A DNA stretch of 64,000 nt from Oscillospiraceae bacterium. Its GTDB lineage: Bacteria > Bacillota > Clostridia > Oscillospirales > Oscillospiraceae. Position numbers and translations under genes: made by a program. Where the stretch lies: contig JAFVVH010000045.1 of the NCBI GenBank assembly GCA_017502285.1, positions 1-64,000 on the forward strand, in the 5' to 3' direction. The notes below the pieces were generated by a model that made no database searches, was not told where the DNA came from, and worked only from the letters and a program-made list of their open reading frames with translations. Positions 48,274 to 57,286 of the stretch are shown here, piece by piece (the first letter of the stretch is position 1; every line of letters starts with the position of its first letter).

Positions 48274-49065
48274 ATGGTTCTGTACTTTTCCGCCACCGGC
48301 AACACCGAATACGTTGCCCGGGAGCTTGCCCGTCAGTTGAACGACGAGTGCGTAGACCTTCTGCCCCGCATCAAGACGGGCGACCACACACCCCTGCACT
48401 CAAACCGCCCTTTTATTGTCTGCGCACCCATCTATGTATGCGAAATGCCCCGCTTTTTGAGCAAATACCTGAAGCAGCAGACCTTCACCGGCAGCAGCGA
48501 CATCTATTGCGCCTTTACCAGCGGCGGCTACTGCGGCATTGCCGGCCCGCTGGCCAAATCCCTTTTCCGCAAAAAGGGCATGACCTACCGTGGTCACGCT
48601 GAGATCACCATGCCCCGCAATTACGTAGCCAACGATACCTACCCCATGCTGCCCCCGAAGCAGGTGGAGGAGCGCATCTGCAAGGCCAAAGCCCAAATCG
48701 ACCACGCAGTCTCCTGCATCCGCGCCGGGGAAGACCTGTGCGCCCGACACGTGTTCCTGTTCGAGTCGCTAATCACCCTGCCCTTCAATCCCGTTTGGTG
48801 CAAATACAAGCTGACCGCCAAGGATTTTTATACCACCGACAAGTGCGTGGGCTGCGGCAAATGCGCCAAGCTGTGCCCCCTGAACAACATCACCATCAAG
48901 GATGGAAGGCCCGTCTGGGGGGATACCTGCACTCACTGCATGGCCTGCATCGCCAACTGCCCCACCGAGTGCATTGAATACGGCACGCTGTCTCAGGGAA
49001 AAGAACGGTATACCTTTAAGAAATATCGGCATGTGGTAAACGATCCCGCTTACATAGAGGAGTAA
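48274..49065 (+). CDS. Flavodoxin-ferredoxin fusion (EFR1 family)
   Basis: A 263-aa redox protein. An N-terminal flavodoxin-like domain (VLYFSATGNTEYVARELARQ with the FMN phosphate loop SATGNT) spans ~1-165. Two C-terminal 4Fe-4S motifs follow: CVGCGKCAKLCPLNN near 193 and CTHCMACIANCPTECIEYG near 220. EFRs shuttle electrons in anaerobes; the specific partner is unknown. GGAGG precedes the ATG. Confidence 0.9.
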   Translation: MVLYFSATGNTEYVARELARQLNDECVDLLPRIKTGDHTPLHSNRPFIVCAPIYVCEMPRFLSKYLKQQTFTGSSDIYCAFTSGGYCGIAGPLAKSLFRKKGMTYRGHAEITMPRNYVANDTYPMLPPKQVEERICKAKAQIDHAVSCIRAGEDLCARHVFLFESLITLPFNPVWCKYKLTAKDFYTTDKCVGCGKCAKLCPLNNITIKDGRPVWGDTCTHCMACIANCPTECIEYGTLSQGKERYTFKKYRHVVNDPAYIEE

Positions 49066-49067
49066 AT

Positions 49068-49107
49068 AAATCGCCCGCGGCAGATATTTGTCTGCCGCGG
49101 GCGATTT
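49068..49107. terminator. Bidirectional terminator between ferredoxin and spoIVB genes
   Basis: A 17-bp perfect stem (49068-49084 with 49091-49107), very GC-rich, with only short A/T flanks. Confidence 0.75.
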
Positions 49108-49124
49108 CTGCCTTCGATATTCCT

Positions 49125-50243
49125 TTATCCCGCTGCGTCCAGCATATTTTCCATCAAAATTCCGTAGCCACGGGTAGGATCATTCACCAGCACATGGGTC
49201 ACTGCGCCCACCAGTCTGCCGTTCTGCAGGATGGGCGAGCCGCTCATCCCCTGCACGATGCCGCCCGTCTGCTCCAGCAGCTCAGGGTCTGTCACTTTGA
49301 GCATTAGATTGCGCATTTCCCCCTCAGCAGCTGGGTAGAGGTGCATGATCTCCACCTGATACTCCTTTACCTCTTCCCCCGCCACATTGGACAGAATAGT
49401 GGCGGGACCTGTTTTGATCTGGCTGCGCCGGGCGATCTCCATGGGTTTGATATCTCCAAGGATGCTCTCGTCTCCCATTGTACCGAAAATACCCGCATGG
49501 GTATTGGCATACAGCTGCCCCATATCCCGCTGCAGATCAAAACTGCCGTGCAGTTCTCCGGGGGTGCCGATCATGCCCTTTTTCACATCGGCCACACTGG
49601 AATGCATCACGCTGCCCGACTGCATGGTCATCAGCTGAGCGGTATCCACATCGTTGACTCCATGCCCCAGTGCGCCAAACACCTGAGATTTGGGATCATA
49701 AAACGTCACCGTTCCGATGCCCGCCATGGAATCTCTGATCCACGTACCCAGCTGATAGGTCCCCTGCGCCGAACACACTGCCGCGCCGCACAGCTGCAGC
49801 GGCTTGTTTTGTCGCATGACTTTCAGCGTCATCTGTTCCCCTTCTAATGTCTGGATAGCCGACTGCATCTGCTCGATGGTGTCTACCTCACAGTCATTGA
49901 CGTGAGTGATCACGTCACCCACCTTCAGCCCCATGTCTCTGGCCGGAGACACGGTGCTCTGTTTGGTCTGAATATCGGACAGGCCAACCACCAGAACACC
50001 ATCGGAAAACAGCTTGATGCCTACTGTTCTTCCCACGGGAATGACAAGAGGCCCGATCTTCCCTGCCATCAATGCCCCGGTATCGGTCCGTGCCGTCTCA
50101 ATGACCGCACTGCCTGCTGTCAGGGTGCTGTCCTCCCCCTGCGGCACGTTAACGGGCCACACCAGTACCACACCCAGCAAAAAAATCGCCGCCGCGGTCA
50201 GCAGTGCGGCCCACCGCTGTGGTTTTTCCGTTTTTTGCTCCAT
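49125..50243 (-). CDS. spoIVB: SpoIVB sporulation signalling peptidase (S55)
   Basis: A 372-aa serine protease made in the forespore that cuts SpoIVFA to trigger sigma-K processing. It has an N-terminal anchor (WAALLTAAAIFLLGVVLVWP), a PDZ domain (~95-155: GLKVGDVITHVNDCEVDTIE), then the S55 domain. The His is in VFGALGHGVNDVD near 212, and the Ser in GGIVQGMSGSPILQNGRLVG near 340. The end GYGILMENML is conserved. No recN or spoIVF gene is adjacent. Confidence 0.93.
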   Translation of the reverse strand: MEQKTEKPQRWAALLTAAAIFLLGVVLVWPVNVPQGEDSTLTAGSAVIETARTDTGALMAGKIGPLVIPVGRTVGIKLFSDGVLVVGLSDIQTKQSTVSPARDMGLKVGDVITHVNDCEVDTIEQMQSAIQTLEGEQMTLKVMRQNKPLQLCGAAVCSAQGTYQLGTWIRDSMAGIGTVTFYDPKSQVFGALGHGVNDVDTAQLMTMQSGSVMHSSVADVKKGMIGTPGELHGSFDLQRDMGQLYANTHAGIFGTMGDESILGDIKPMEIARRSQIKTGPATILSNVAGEEVKEYQVEIMHLYPAAEGEMRNLMLKVTDPELLEQTGGIVQGMSGSPILQNGRLVGAVTHVLVNDPTRGYGILMENMLDAAG

Positions 50244-50405
50244 CGTTCCGCCTCCTTACGTTTTTCCGGGAGCGGTTTTCAGCCGCCCACATGGTTCAGT
50301 ATGACCGTTTCAGTCGAAAAAACGCCCGGACTGTGTTTCCACCTTTGGCAGCAACTCACCGCTTACTTTTCAAAAAACATGGCCCGGAGCAACCGGGATT
50401 TTTGT

Positions 50406-51890
50406 TCAGGAAATCCGTCCATACAGTTCCATTTTTCTTCGTATCTCTTGTGCCAAATTTTGCGTAAAGGCATTTTGCTTTGCGCGCCAGCACCAGTTTT
50501 GCCCCAAGGTCCCCGGTGTGTTCATACGGCTTTCACTGCCCAAACCCAGCAGATCCTGACCCTGAACTACCGTCAGCCGGGTCACCCCCGACCACAGGGC
50601 ACACAAAGCGTCCCAGTGGGGACGCCCGCTGCCCAGGCGCAAATATTCCGTAGCATAAGCGGCATCCTCCCCCGCACTGTTCAGCCAGCCTGCCATCGTA
50701 TCGTTGTCATGGGTGCCCAGATAAGCCACACACCGCTCCGGGTAATTGTGGGGAAGATGGTCACTTTCCCCATCCCGGCTGTCAAACCCGAACTGGATCA
50801 CCTTCATCCCCGGATATCCACTTTCCTGAAGCAGCTGCCGCACCGACGGGGTAAGAAAGCCCAGATCCTCCGCCAGAAGCGGGCGCTCCCCAAGTGCCCG
50901 GAGCAGCTCCAACCCTGGTCCCTGCCGCCATCGGCCCACTCTGGCATCCGCACTGCCATACGGGATGCAATAATAGGAATCCAGTCCGCGAAAATGGTCG
51001 ATCCGCACGGCATCATACAATCGGCACAGGTGATCCACCCGCTTGATCCACCATTGGTAGCCGTCTCCGGCCATAAATTCCCAATCAAAGAGCGGATTGC
51101 CCCACAGCTGACCGTTGGCCGCAAACCCATCCGGCGGACACCCCGCCACCTCACGGGGTATGCCTTCCTCGTCCAGCTGGAACAGTTCCCGGTGTGCCCA
51201 CACCTCCACACTGTCCAGTGCCACATAGATGGGCATGTCCCCGATTACGGAGATTCCCTTTTTGTTTGCATACTCTTTGAGCCTTCCCCACTGCTGAAAA
51301 AACAGGTACTGCACTGCTTTTTCCATTGCCACTGTTTGGGCATGCTCCCTGCTGAAGTCGGCCAGTGCTTCGCTTTGCCTCTCTTTCAGAGGGTATTTCC
51401 AGCTGTGCCATGGTGCGTCACCGTGGTAATTTTTTAAAGTCATAAACAGAGCATGGTTTTCCAGCCAATAGGCATTAGCCGCGCAGAACTGTCCAAAATC
51501 CTCCGGACTTTTCTCCAGAAACCTCTGTGCGGCAATCCGGAGCAAGTCATACCGCCTGTCATATAACTTGCCGTAGTCCACCCGCTCCGGGTCCGTTTCT
51601 TCACAGGCATCCTCCCACTCCCGCGCTTCAAGCAGCCCCTGCTCCACCAGTTGCTCCGGGTCAATGAAGTAAGGGTTACCGGCAAAGGAGGATGGCGATT
51701 GATAAGGGGAATCCCCAAAGCCCGTGGGACAAATGGGCAGCAGCTGCCAACAGCACTGACCAGCCCGAGCCAGAAAATCCACAAAATCCCGAGCGGCCTG
51801 CCCCATAGTACCAATTCCGCCGGGTGACGGCAGAGACGACAAGTGCAGCAGTACACCGCTCCCCCGCTTGTCCATAAGCTTCATGGTCAT
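50406..51890 (-). CDS. malQ: 4-alpha-glucanotransferase (amylomaltase)
   Basis: A 494-aa GH77 enzyme that transfers alpha-1,4-glucan segments between maltooligosaccharides. Motifs include GVLLHLSSLPSPGGIGTMG, WQLLPICPTGFGDSPYQSPS, GDMPIYVALDS, VRIDHFRGLDSYYCIPYG with the nucleophile Asp near 290, LAEDLGFLTPSVRQLL with the acid/base Glu, and TLGTHDNDT-like AYLGTHDNDTMAGW. Its ATG overlaps the permease stop (ATGA), so it is the last gene of the maltodextrin operon. Confidence 0.95.
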   Translation of the reverse strand: MTMKLMDKRGSGVLLHLSSLPSPGGIGTMGQAARDFVDFLARAGQCCWQLLPICPTGFGDSPYQSPSSFAGNPYFIDPEQLVEQGLLEAREWEDACEETDPERVDYGKLYDRRYDLLRIAAQRFLEKSPEDFGQFCAANAYWLENHALFMTLKNYHGDAPWHSWKYPLKERQSEALADFSREHAQTVAMEKAVQYLFFQQWGRLKEYANKKGISVIGDMPIYVALDSVEVWAHRELFQLDEEGIPREVAGCPPDGFAANGQLWGNPLFDWEFMAGDGYQWWIKRVDHLCRLYDAVRIDHFRGLDSYYCIPYGSADARVGRWRQGPGLELLRALGERPLLAEDLGFLTPSVRQLLQESGYPGMKVIQFGFDSRDGESDHLPHNYPERCVAYLGTHDNDTMAGWLNSAGEDAAYATEYLRLGSGRPHWDALCALWSGVTRLTVVQGQDLLGLGSESRMNTPGTLGQNWCWRAKQNAFTQNLAQEIRRKMELYGRIS

Positions 51891-52777
51891 CCCTTCACCG
51901 CGCCGGCGGCCACACCTTTAATAATATGCTTCTGACACAGGAGATAGAAAACAATGACCGGGATGATGGACAACAGGATCAGGGCCATGGTGGCACCAAG
52001 GTCTACCGCTCCGTAACTGCCCTGCAAGTATTGGATGTGGATGGGGATAGTCATATACTCGTTTCGGTCCAGCACCAGATAGGGCAGCAGATAGTCATTC
52101 CAGATCCACATGATCTCCAGAATACCCACCGAGATCATGGTGGGGCGCAGCATGGGAAAGACCACCTTGAAATAGGTTCGGATAGGCCCGCAGCCGTCAA
52201 TAGATGCCGCTTCCTCGATTTCCAGCGGGATGCTTTTCACAAAGCCGTTGAACATGAACACCGCCAGCCCAGCCCCAAAGCCCAGATAGATGATGGGTAT
52301 TGTCCACGGGGTATTCAGCTTGGGGCCCCAAAATCCAAACAGCCGCACGGTGTCCGCCGTTTTGGACAGGGTAAACATCACCATCTGAAAGGGCACCACC
52401 ATGGAAAACACAAACAGATAGTAAATGTTCCTGCACAGCCGGCTGTTCACCCGGGCCATATACCATGCCGCCATAGAGGTGCAAAGCAGGATCAGCGCGG
52501 TGGACAAAATTGTAATGACCGCACTGTAAAGCACAGACTTGGCAAAGGGGTAGTTACCGAAGGTCATTCCTTTGACAAAGTTGTCAACCCCCACAAAGCT
52601 TTCCGGTGTAGGCAGTGAAAAGGTCTGCGTCTTTACAAAGGAGTTGCTCTTGAACGCATTGATGAGCACCACCACTACCGGCAGCAAGTAGATCACCGCA
52701 ATGACACTGAATACTCCGGTAAGCATCCGCCTGCGTCTGTTCCGGGCCCGCAGTCCGCCCTTTTGCTTGTCGCTCAC
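51887..52777 (-). CDS. Sugar ABC transporter permease (MalG-like)
   Basis: A 296-aa inner-membrane permease with about six helices (TGVFSVIAVIYLLPVVVVL, last ALILLSIIPVIVFYLL). The EAA loop is EEAASIDGCGPIRTYFKVV near 190. It partners the MalF-like protein in import of alpha-glucosides or maltodextrin. It overlaps both neighbours by 4 bp. The ATPase (MsmX-type) must be encoded elsewhere. Confidence 0.9.
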   Translation of the reverse strand: MSDKQKGGLRARNRRRRMLTGVFSVIAVIYLLPVVVVLINAFKSNSFVKTQTFSLPTPESFVGVDNFVKGMTFGNYPFAKSVLYSAVITILSTALILLCTSMAAWYMARVNSRLCRNIYYLFVFSMVVPFQMVMFTLSKTADTVRLFGFWGPKLNTPWTIPIIYLGFGAGLAVFMFNGFVKSIPLEIEEAASIDGCGPIRTYFKVVFPMLRPTMISVGILEIMWIWNDYLLPYLVLDRNEYMTIPIHIQYLQGSYGAVDLGATMALILLSIIPVIVFYLLCQKHIIKGVAAGAVKG

Positions 52778-53706
52778 TGCTGCACCTCCTTATTCCGGGT
52801 CGCCCGCAGCTGAGCGATGGAAATTGCCCCCACCAGCAGAAAGAACAGAACCGCCTTTGCCTGCGCCGTCCCACGGGCAGCGCTGTTTTGTCCGTAAAAG
52901 GTATTGTAAATGTTCAGCGCCAGCATCTCCGTTGTCTTGATGGTGGACAAAGTTCCGTCCGGCAGCGTCTTAAACTGAAATGGGGCGCCTCCCGTCAGTG
53001 CCAAATTCTGGTCGAACAGCTTAAAGCTGTTGGTCAGGGTCAGGAAAGTACAAATCGTGATGGAAGGCATAAGGTTGGGAATGGTCACCCGGCGCAGGGT
53101 CTGCCAGCCGCTGGCTCCATCGATGCGGGCAGCCTCCAGCATATCCTCCGGTACTGCCTGCAAGCCGGCAATATAAATGATCATCATATAGCCGATCTGC
53201 TGCCAGCACATGAGAATGACCAGCCCCCAAAAGCCGTACCAAGTCTCTAACAGAATGGAGGTATTATACCAGCGCAGCACACCGTCGAACAGGATGGACC
53301 AGATATAGCCCAGTACGATGCCGCCGATCAGATTTGGCATAAAAAACACCGTGCGGAACAAATTGGCCCCTTTGATCCTCTGTGTGAGCACATAAGCCAC
53401 CGCAAAGGCCAGCACATTGATCAGCACCAGCGCTACTACGGCAAAGAGCGCCGTATACCAGAAGGAATAAACAAAGCCCCGGTCCCGAAATGCACTGACA
53501 TAATTGCCCACTCCAATCCATTTGGCATCCGCGGTGGTAACAAAGCTGCAGAAAGAAAGATAGATACCCTGCAAAAAGGGCCAGACAAATCCGATGGCAA
53601 AGGCTGCCGCCGTGGGCAGCAAAAATACGACCCAATATCTCTTTTTCGGATGACGCAGCACACCGCTGCCGTAAGCTCTGCCATTGGTTTTTCCCTTGCG
53701 AAACAT
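52774..53706 (-). CDS. Sugar ABC transporter permease (MalF-like)
   Basis: A 310-aa permease with about six helices (YWVVFLLPTAAAFAIGFVWP onward). The EAA loop is LEAARIDGASGWQTLRRVTI near 215. The N-terminus is basic and cytoplasmic. It follows the binding-protein gene after a hairpin spacer of ~135 bp and overlaps the MalG-like gene by 4 bp. Confidence 0.9.
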   Translation of the reverse strand: MFRKGKTNGRAYGSGVLRHPKKRYWVVFLLPTAAAFAIGFVWPFLQGIYLSFCSFVTTADAKWIGVGNYVSAFRDRGFVYSFWYTALFAVVALVLINVLAFAVAYVLTQRIKGANLFRTVFFMPNLIGGIVLGYIWSILFDGVLRWYNTSILLETWYGFWGLVILMCWQQIGYMMIIYIAGLQAVPEDMLEAARIDGASGWQTLRRVTIPNLMPSITICTFLTLTNSFKLFDQNLALTGGAPFQFKTLPDGTLSTIKTTEMLALNIYNTFYGQNSAARGTAQAKAVLFFLLVGAISIAQLRATRNKEVQQ

Positions 53707-53802
53707 TGATGGTCTTTCCCCCGATCATCCAGACTCATGTGCCGAATTTGCCGTCGGCACGGCAGCACAGTCCCCACCTACCCGGTACGGCCCGTGATGA
53801 AA

Positions 53803-53829
53803 ACAGGGCGGGCGTTCTGCCCGCCCTGT
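53803..53829 (-). terminator. Partial terminator/stability hairpin in the maltodextrin operon
   Basis: An 11-bp perfect stem ACAGGGCGGGC/GCCCGCCCTGT followed on the minus strand by TTTTC. Placed between the binding-protein and permease genes, it probably lets the binding protein be made in excess. Confidence 0.7.
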
Positions 53830-53841
53830 CACTGATTGGTT

Positions 53842-55131
53842 TCAGCTGTTGGCCGCTTGATACTGGGTAGCCCAGCCGGAAACAAATGCCGTCTCCACCG
53901 CGTCCCATGACCCACCGCTGCAATACTGGGTCAACGCGGAAGTCAGAGCCGCGCGCCACGCCTCCACATTAGGGGTAAAGCTGAAGGTCCACGTTACGTT
54001 GTAGCGCCCTTCGTTGAAATACTCGCTTGCGTCATTCAAAAACACGTTGGGTGTGGGCGCAGCATTTTTATAGGGAATGGGACCAAATTCCTCCGCCATA
54101 AGCCGTGTTCCCGCATCGGAAGTGACCATCCAGTACATAAAATCAAGCGTTGCCTTGATGTCCGCAGGATCGGCATTGGCATTGACCGCCCAGCAGTTTT
54201 CCGTTCCGTTGCACAGGCCGGAATTCTCCTCCCCAGGCACACCGCTGTAAATAGGGATCATAGTCAGATCATCGGCATCCATCCCCAGCTTTTCCGTCAG
54301 GTTGGTGTATTCCCAGGATCCATTCTGATAGAACACCGCTTTTTCGTTCGCAAACTCACTGGCCGCATCGTAGCCGGGTGTGGCCAGCGTTCTGGGATCG
54401 GCGGCACTGTTGTTGATATACAGGTCCCAAACGGCCTTGTAGTTATCCAGATAGGTGCCCTTGATCTCAGGAGGACACTCCTTCCAGCCACCATCGGCAA
54501 CCGACTCATAGTACAGAGGAATATTGGCCAGATGCCCGGTAAACCGCCACGCGGAGCTGCTGTCAAGGCCAGAGGAGGTAAATGCGTCAAAGCCAAGTTC
54601 CTGCGCCCGGGCGTGGATGTCCTCCGCCACCTGCTTCAGCGACTCAAAGTTCCGGATGTCCTCCACGTCATAACCCGCCCTGTCCAGCAGTTCTTCATTC
54701 ACAATGATGCCGAAACACTCATAAGCATAGCCGATGGAACACGCTTTTCCGTTCTCGTCATAGAGGGTATAGTCATCGGTGACCAGTTCGTTATACACGT
54801 CCGTCCCCTTCAGGTCGTAGCAATAATCCCCCCACGTGTCCACAGCGGCCTGCGTGCCCACCACGAACAGTGTGGGCGCACTGCTCTTGTCCATTTCCGC
54901 CGTGAGGGTGGATTCGTATTGTCCCTGCGCGGCGGTGGCAACCTTTACCTCCACCCCGGTCAGTTCGGTGTAGGTCTTTGCGATTTTCTGCAAGGCGGTG
55001 TCGGCTTCCGGTTTGAAGTTCAGCCAGTATACACTGCCCTTCTCCTCCCCTCCAGCGGGCTTTCCGGTGTTGGTGCAACCACTCAGCACCAACAGCACAC
55101 ACAGCACAAGGGGCAATATGCGTTTTGTCAT
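53842..55131 (-). CDS. Sugar ABC transporter substrate-binding lipoprotein
   Basis: A 429-aa family 1 binding protein. The lipobox is VLSGC near residue 18 (LPLVLCVLLVLSGC). The mature part has VYWLNFKPEADTALQKIAKT, APTLFVVGTQAAVDTWGDY, ECFGIIVNEELLDRAGYDVE and GTENCWAVNANADPADIKAT, all typical of maltose- and multiple-sugar-binding proteins. The start MTKRILPL at 55131 follows GGAGGACAC. It is the first gene of the four-gene unit ending in malQ, so maltodextrin is the likely ligand. Confidence 0.9.
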   Translation of the reverse strand: MTKRILPLVLCVLLVLSGCTNTGKPAGGEEKGSVYWLNFKPEADTALQKIAKTYTELTGVEVKVATAAQGQYESTLTAEMDKSSAPTLFVVGTQAAVDTWGDYCYDLKGTDVYNELVTDDYTLYDENGKACSIGYAYECFGIIVNEELLDRAGYDVEDIRNFESLKQVAEDIHARAQELGFDAFTSSGLDSSSAWRFTGHLANIPLYYESVADGGWKECPPEIKGTYLDNYKAVWDLYINNSAADPRTLATPGYDAASEFANEKAVFYQNGSWEYTNLTEKLGMDADDLTMIPIYSGVPGEENSGLCNGTENCWAVNANADPADIKATLDFMYWMVTSDAGTRLMAEEFGPIPYKNAAPTPNVFLNDASEYFNEGRYNVTWTFSFTPNVEAWRAALTSALTQYCSGGSWDAVETAFVSGWATQYQAANS

Positions 55132-55218
55132 CCTTTGTGTCCTCCTTTGTATGATGTATGACAATGCGTCTTCGCCTTACATTGTGTGCCAAATCAACAT
55201 TTTTAAACCTCCATGTGC

Positions 55219-55250
55219 AAAAAAGAACGGCTGTCTGCCGTTCTTTTTTA
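55219..55250. terminator. Bidirectional terminator after spoVAC
   Basis: The stem AAAAGAACGGC/GCCGTTCTTTT (55221-55231 with 55237-55247) with T6 on the plus strand and TTTTTTGC on the minus strand, 12 bp after the spoVAC stop. Confidence 0.88.
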
Positions 55251-55262
55251 CAGGCATGGTAT

Positions 55263-55700
55263 TTATTGCAACAGGCATAAAATCAAACCGTAAATCACGC
55301 TTGCCGAAATACCAAAGGTCAGCACAGGTCCCGCCACGGTAAAAAGCTTCACCGCCGTACCGGTGATGAGGCCCTCGCTTTTGAACTCCAACGCCGGAGA
55401 GACCATAGCGTTGGCAAAACCGGTAATGGGCACAAGCGTCCCGGCGCCGGCATATTTGGCCAGATTATCGAAGATCCCCAGTCCGGTCAGCAGGGCCGCC
55501 GCCAGCACCAGTGTCACGGACACCGCCGTTCCCGCCGTCTCCTCGTCCAGTCCCGCCGCCTGATACGCCTTGAGCAGGACCTGCCCAATGGTACAGATGG
55601 TACCGCCTACCAGAAATGCCCATATGACATTTTTCCATGTGGGGGATGATTGAGCCCGTGCCTTGACAAGCTTGTCATAGTCCTTGTTGGTCATATCCAT
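55263..55700 (-). CDS. spoVAC: Spore germination/dipicolinate channel protein SpoVAC
   Basis: A 145-aa membrane protein with about four helices. YDKLVKARAQSSPTWKNVIW, AFLVGGTICTIGQVLLKAYQ, LLTGLGIFDNLAKYAGAGTL and PITGFANAMVSPALEFKSEG are SpoVAC hallmarks; SpoVAE has a different opening. It moves Ca-dipicolinate across the spore inner membrane. It stands alone here, whereas spoVAC is normally followed by spoVAD and spoVAE. GGGAGTGAG precedes the start at 55700. Confidence 0.9.
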   Translation of the reverse strand: MDMTNKDYDKLVKARAQSSPTWKNVIWAFLVGGTICTIGQVLLKAYQAAGLDEETAGTAVSVTLVLAAALLTGLGIFDNLAKYAGAGTLVPITGFANAMVSPALEFKSEGLITGTAVKLFTVAGPVLTFGISASVIYGLILCLLQ

Positions 55701-55802
55701 AAAACTCACTCCCTTTGGCATAGCTTTTCCCAAGGGTCAAAAAAAGATACCTTCTTGCAACATCCGCCCTGTTGTTTTAAAATAAGAACAGGAGGTGAGT
55801 CC

Positions 55803-56342
55803 ATGGACCTGTATCTGTGCGAAAACATATCCCGGCGCGAGGATGCTTATGCGCTGTTGTCTTATGCCGTTAAACACCGCTGGGGTCTGAAAGCACTTCC
55901 GGTTATTTCCCTGAGCGAACACGGGAAGCCTTACTTCCCCCATCATCCGGAACACTGCTTTAATCTCAGCCACAGCGGCAGTTTCGCGTTGTGCGCGTTG
56001 GACGAGCGTCCTGTTGGCGCGGATATTGAGCGTATCCGCCCTCACCACCCCAAGCTGGCGGACCGCATCTGCTCACCAGAGGAACTGGAATGGCTCGCGG
56101 AACAGCCGGATAAAATTTCTGCATTATGTCAACTTTGGGCCTGTAAGGAGGCTCTGGCCAAGTACCATGGCACCGGGCTGACTGTCCCCCTGCGCACCAT
56201 CCGTGCGCCCCTCTCCCCCGCTTCGGAACAGGGCGGTCTTTTGTTTCACTCCGTGGTCGCCCCGGAATTCTGCCTGTGTGTCTGTGGTCACAGCACTCCT
56301 TCCCCCGCGATTTTGGTGAATAGGGATGAATTTTCCCGCTAA
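55803..56342 (+). CDS. 4'-phosphopantetheinyl transferase (Sfp-like)
   Basis: A 179-aa enzyme that attaches phosphopantetheine to a carrier protein Ser. It has FNLSHSGSFALCALDERPVG then ADIERIRPHHPKLADRICSP (Mg-binding D-x-E near 80) and LWACKEALAKYHGTGL (WxxKEA near 122). It is somewhat short for Sfp but contains both key motifs. AGGAGGTGAG precedes the ATG. No NRPS or PKS is nearby, so the substrate is unknown. Confidence 0.9.
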   Translation: MDLYLCENISRREDAYALLSYAVKHRWGLKALPVISLSEHGKPYFPHHPEHCFNLSHSGSFALCALDERPVGADIERIRPHHPKLADRICSPEELEWLAEQPDKISALCQLWACKEALAKYHGTGLTVPLRTIRAPLSPASEQGGLLFHSVVAPEFCLCVCGHSTPSPAILVNRDEFSR

Positions 56343-56345
56343 AAC

Positions 56346-56374
56346 TTGACACCGGGAACGGAGAATGATAATAT
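56346..56374 (+). promoter_or_regulatory. Promoter of the cysE-cysS T-box operon
   Basis: TTGACA (56346-56351), 17 bp, TAATAT (56369-56374). It starts 4 bp after the transferase stop codon and drives the T-box leader. Confidence 0.8.
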
Positions 56375-56380
56375 ACTGTC

Positions 56381-56608
56381 TAATGAAGCGCTGTGAACGG
56401 AAAAGTAACATCCCACCCGGTCAACAGAGAGAGGCCGCCACCGACTGAAAGCGGCCTTGGGCAGGAGGATGTGAAGTGCGTCCGGGAGCGCGGCGGGTAA
56501 TGCCGCCCGGGTTGGCCCCGATATCGGCTATTGAGTGAAAAATGAGAGTGGAACCGCGAGCGATCGCCTCTTATGCCCAACGAAACGGGTATAAGGGGTT
56601 TTTATTTT
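56381..56608 (+). ncRNA. T-box leader, cysteine type
   Basis: The leader has Stem I elements (AACAGAGAGAGGC, CCGACTGAAAGCGGCC), a specifier-like GTGAAGTGCGTCC in which TGC (56477-56479) encodes Cys, and the T-box AGAGTGGAACCGCG (56545-56558). The terminator stem CCTCTTATGCCC / GGGTATAAGGGG (56567-56578 with 56587-56598) is followed by TTTTTATTTT. The Cys specifier agrees with the downstream cysE and cysS. Uncharged tRNA-Cys would favour read-through. Confidence 0.92.
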
Positions 56609-56641
56609 ACCCCTCTCAGCTTTCGTAAAAAGGAGCATACT

Positions 56642-57283
56642 ATGTTCAAATCCCTGAATGAAACGCTGGAAGCCTATCAAAAGCGTGACCCCGCCGCCCG
56701 CTCCAAGCTGGAGATCTTCCTGCTTTACCCCGGCGTACATGCCACCATCTACCACAGAATGGCCCACTGGTGCTACCGGCATCATTTGAAATTTTTAGCA
56801 CGATGCATTTCCCAATGGAACCGTTTCTGGACCGGCATCGAGATCCATCCCGGCGCTACCATTGGCCGCCGTCTGGTCATTGACCACGGTATGGGCATCG
56901 TCATCGGCGAGACGGCTGAAATTGGAGACGACTGCCTGATCTATCACGGTGTCACTCTGGGCGGCACCGGCAAGGATCAGGGCAAGCGCCACCCCACCAT
57001 CGGCAACAACGTACTGGTGTCCACCGGTGCCAAGGTACTGGGTCCCTTCAAAGTGGGCGACAATGCCCGCATCGCCGCCAATGCTGTGGTGCTCAGCGAA
57101 GTGCCCGACAACGCCACCGCCGTGGGCATCCCGGCCCAGATCGTGCGCATCGACGGACGCTCCACCCACTATGCCGACGACGTGGACCAGACCAGCGTGA
57201 ACAACCCCACCCTCGACAAGCTGGCCGCTCTGGCTCAGCGCATCGAGGAATTGGAACAGAAGATACAAGAAAAGGAGAACTGA
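56642..57283 (+). CDS. cysE: Serine O-acetyltransferase
   Basis: A 213-aa left-handed beta-helix transferase making O-acetylserine for cysteine synthesis. It shows LLYPGVHATIYHRMAHWCYR, IEIHPGATIGRRLVIDHGMG, IVIGETAEIGDDCLIYHGVT, LGGTGKDQGKRHPTIGNNVL and AVGIPAQIVR. A C-terminal helix with EELEQKIQEKEN is typical of the short clostridial form. AAGGAGC precedes the ATG. It lies 3 bp before cysS, under the Cys T-box. Confidence 0.95.
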   Translation: MFKSLNETLEAYQKRDPAARSKLEIFLLYPGVHATIYHRMAHWCYRHHLKFLARCISQWNRFWTGIEIHPGATIGRRLVIDHGMGIVIGETAEIGDDCLIYHGVTLGGTGKDQGKRHPTIGNNVLVSTGAKVLGPFKVGDNARIAANAVVLSEVPDNATAVGIPAQIVRIDGRSTHYADDVDQTSVNNPTLDKLAALAQRIEELEQKIQEKEN

Positions 57284-57286
57284 CCT

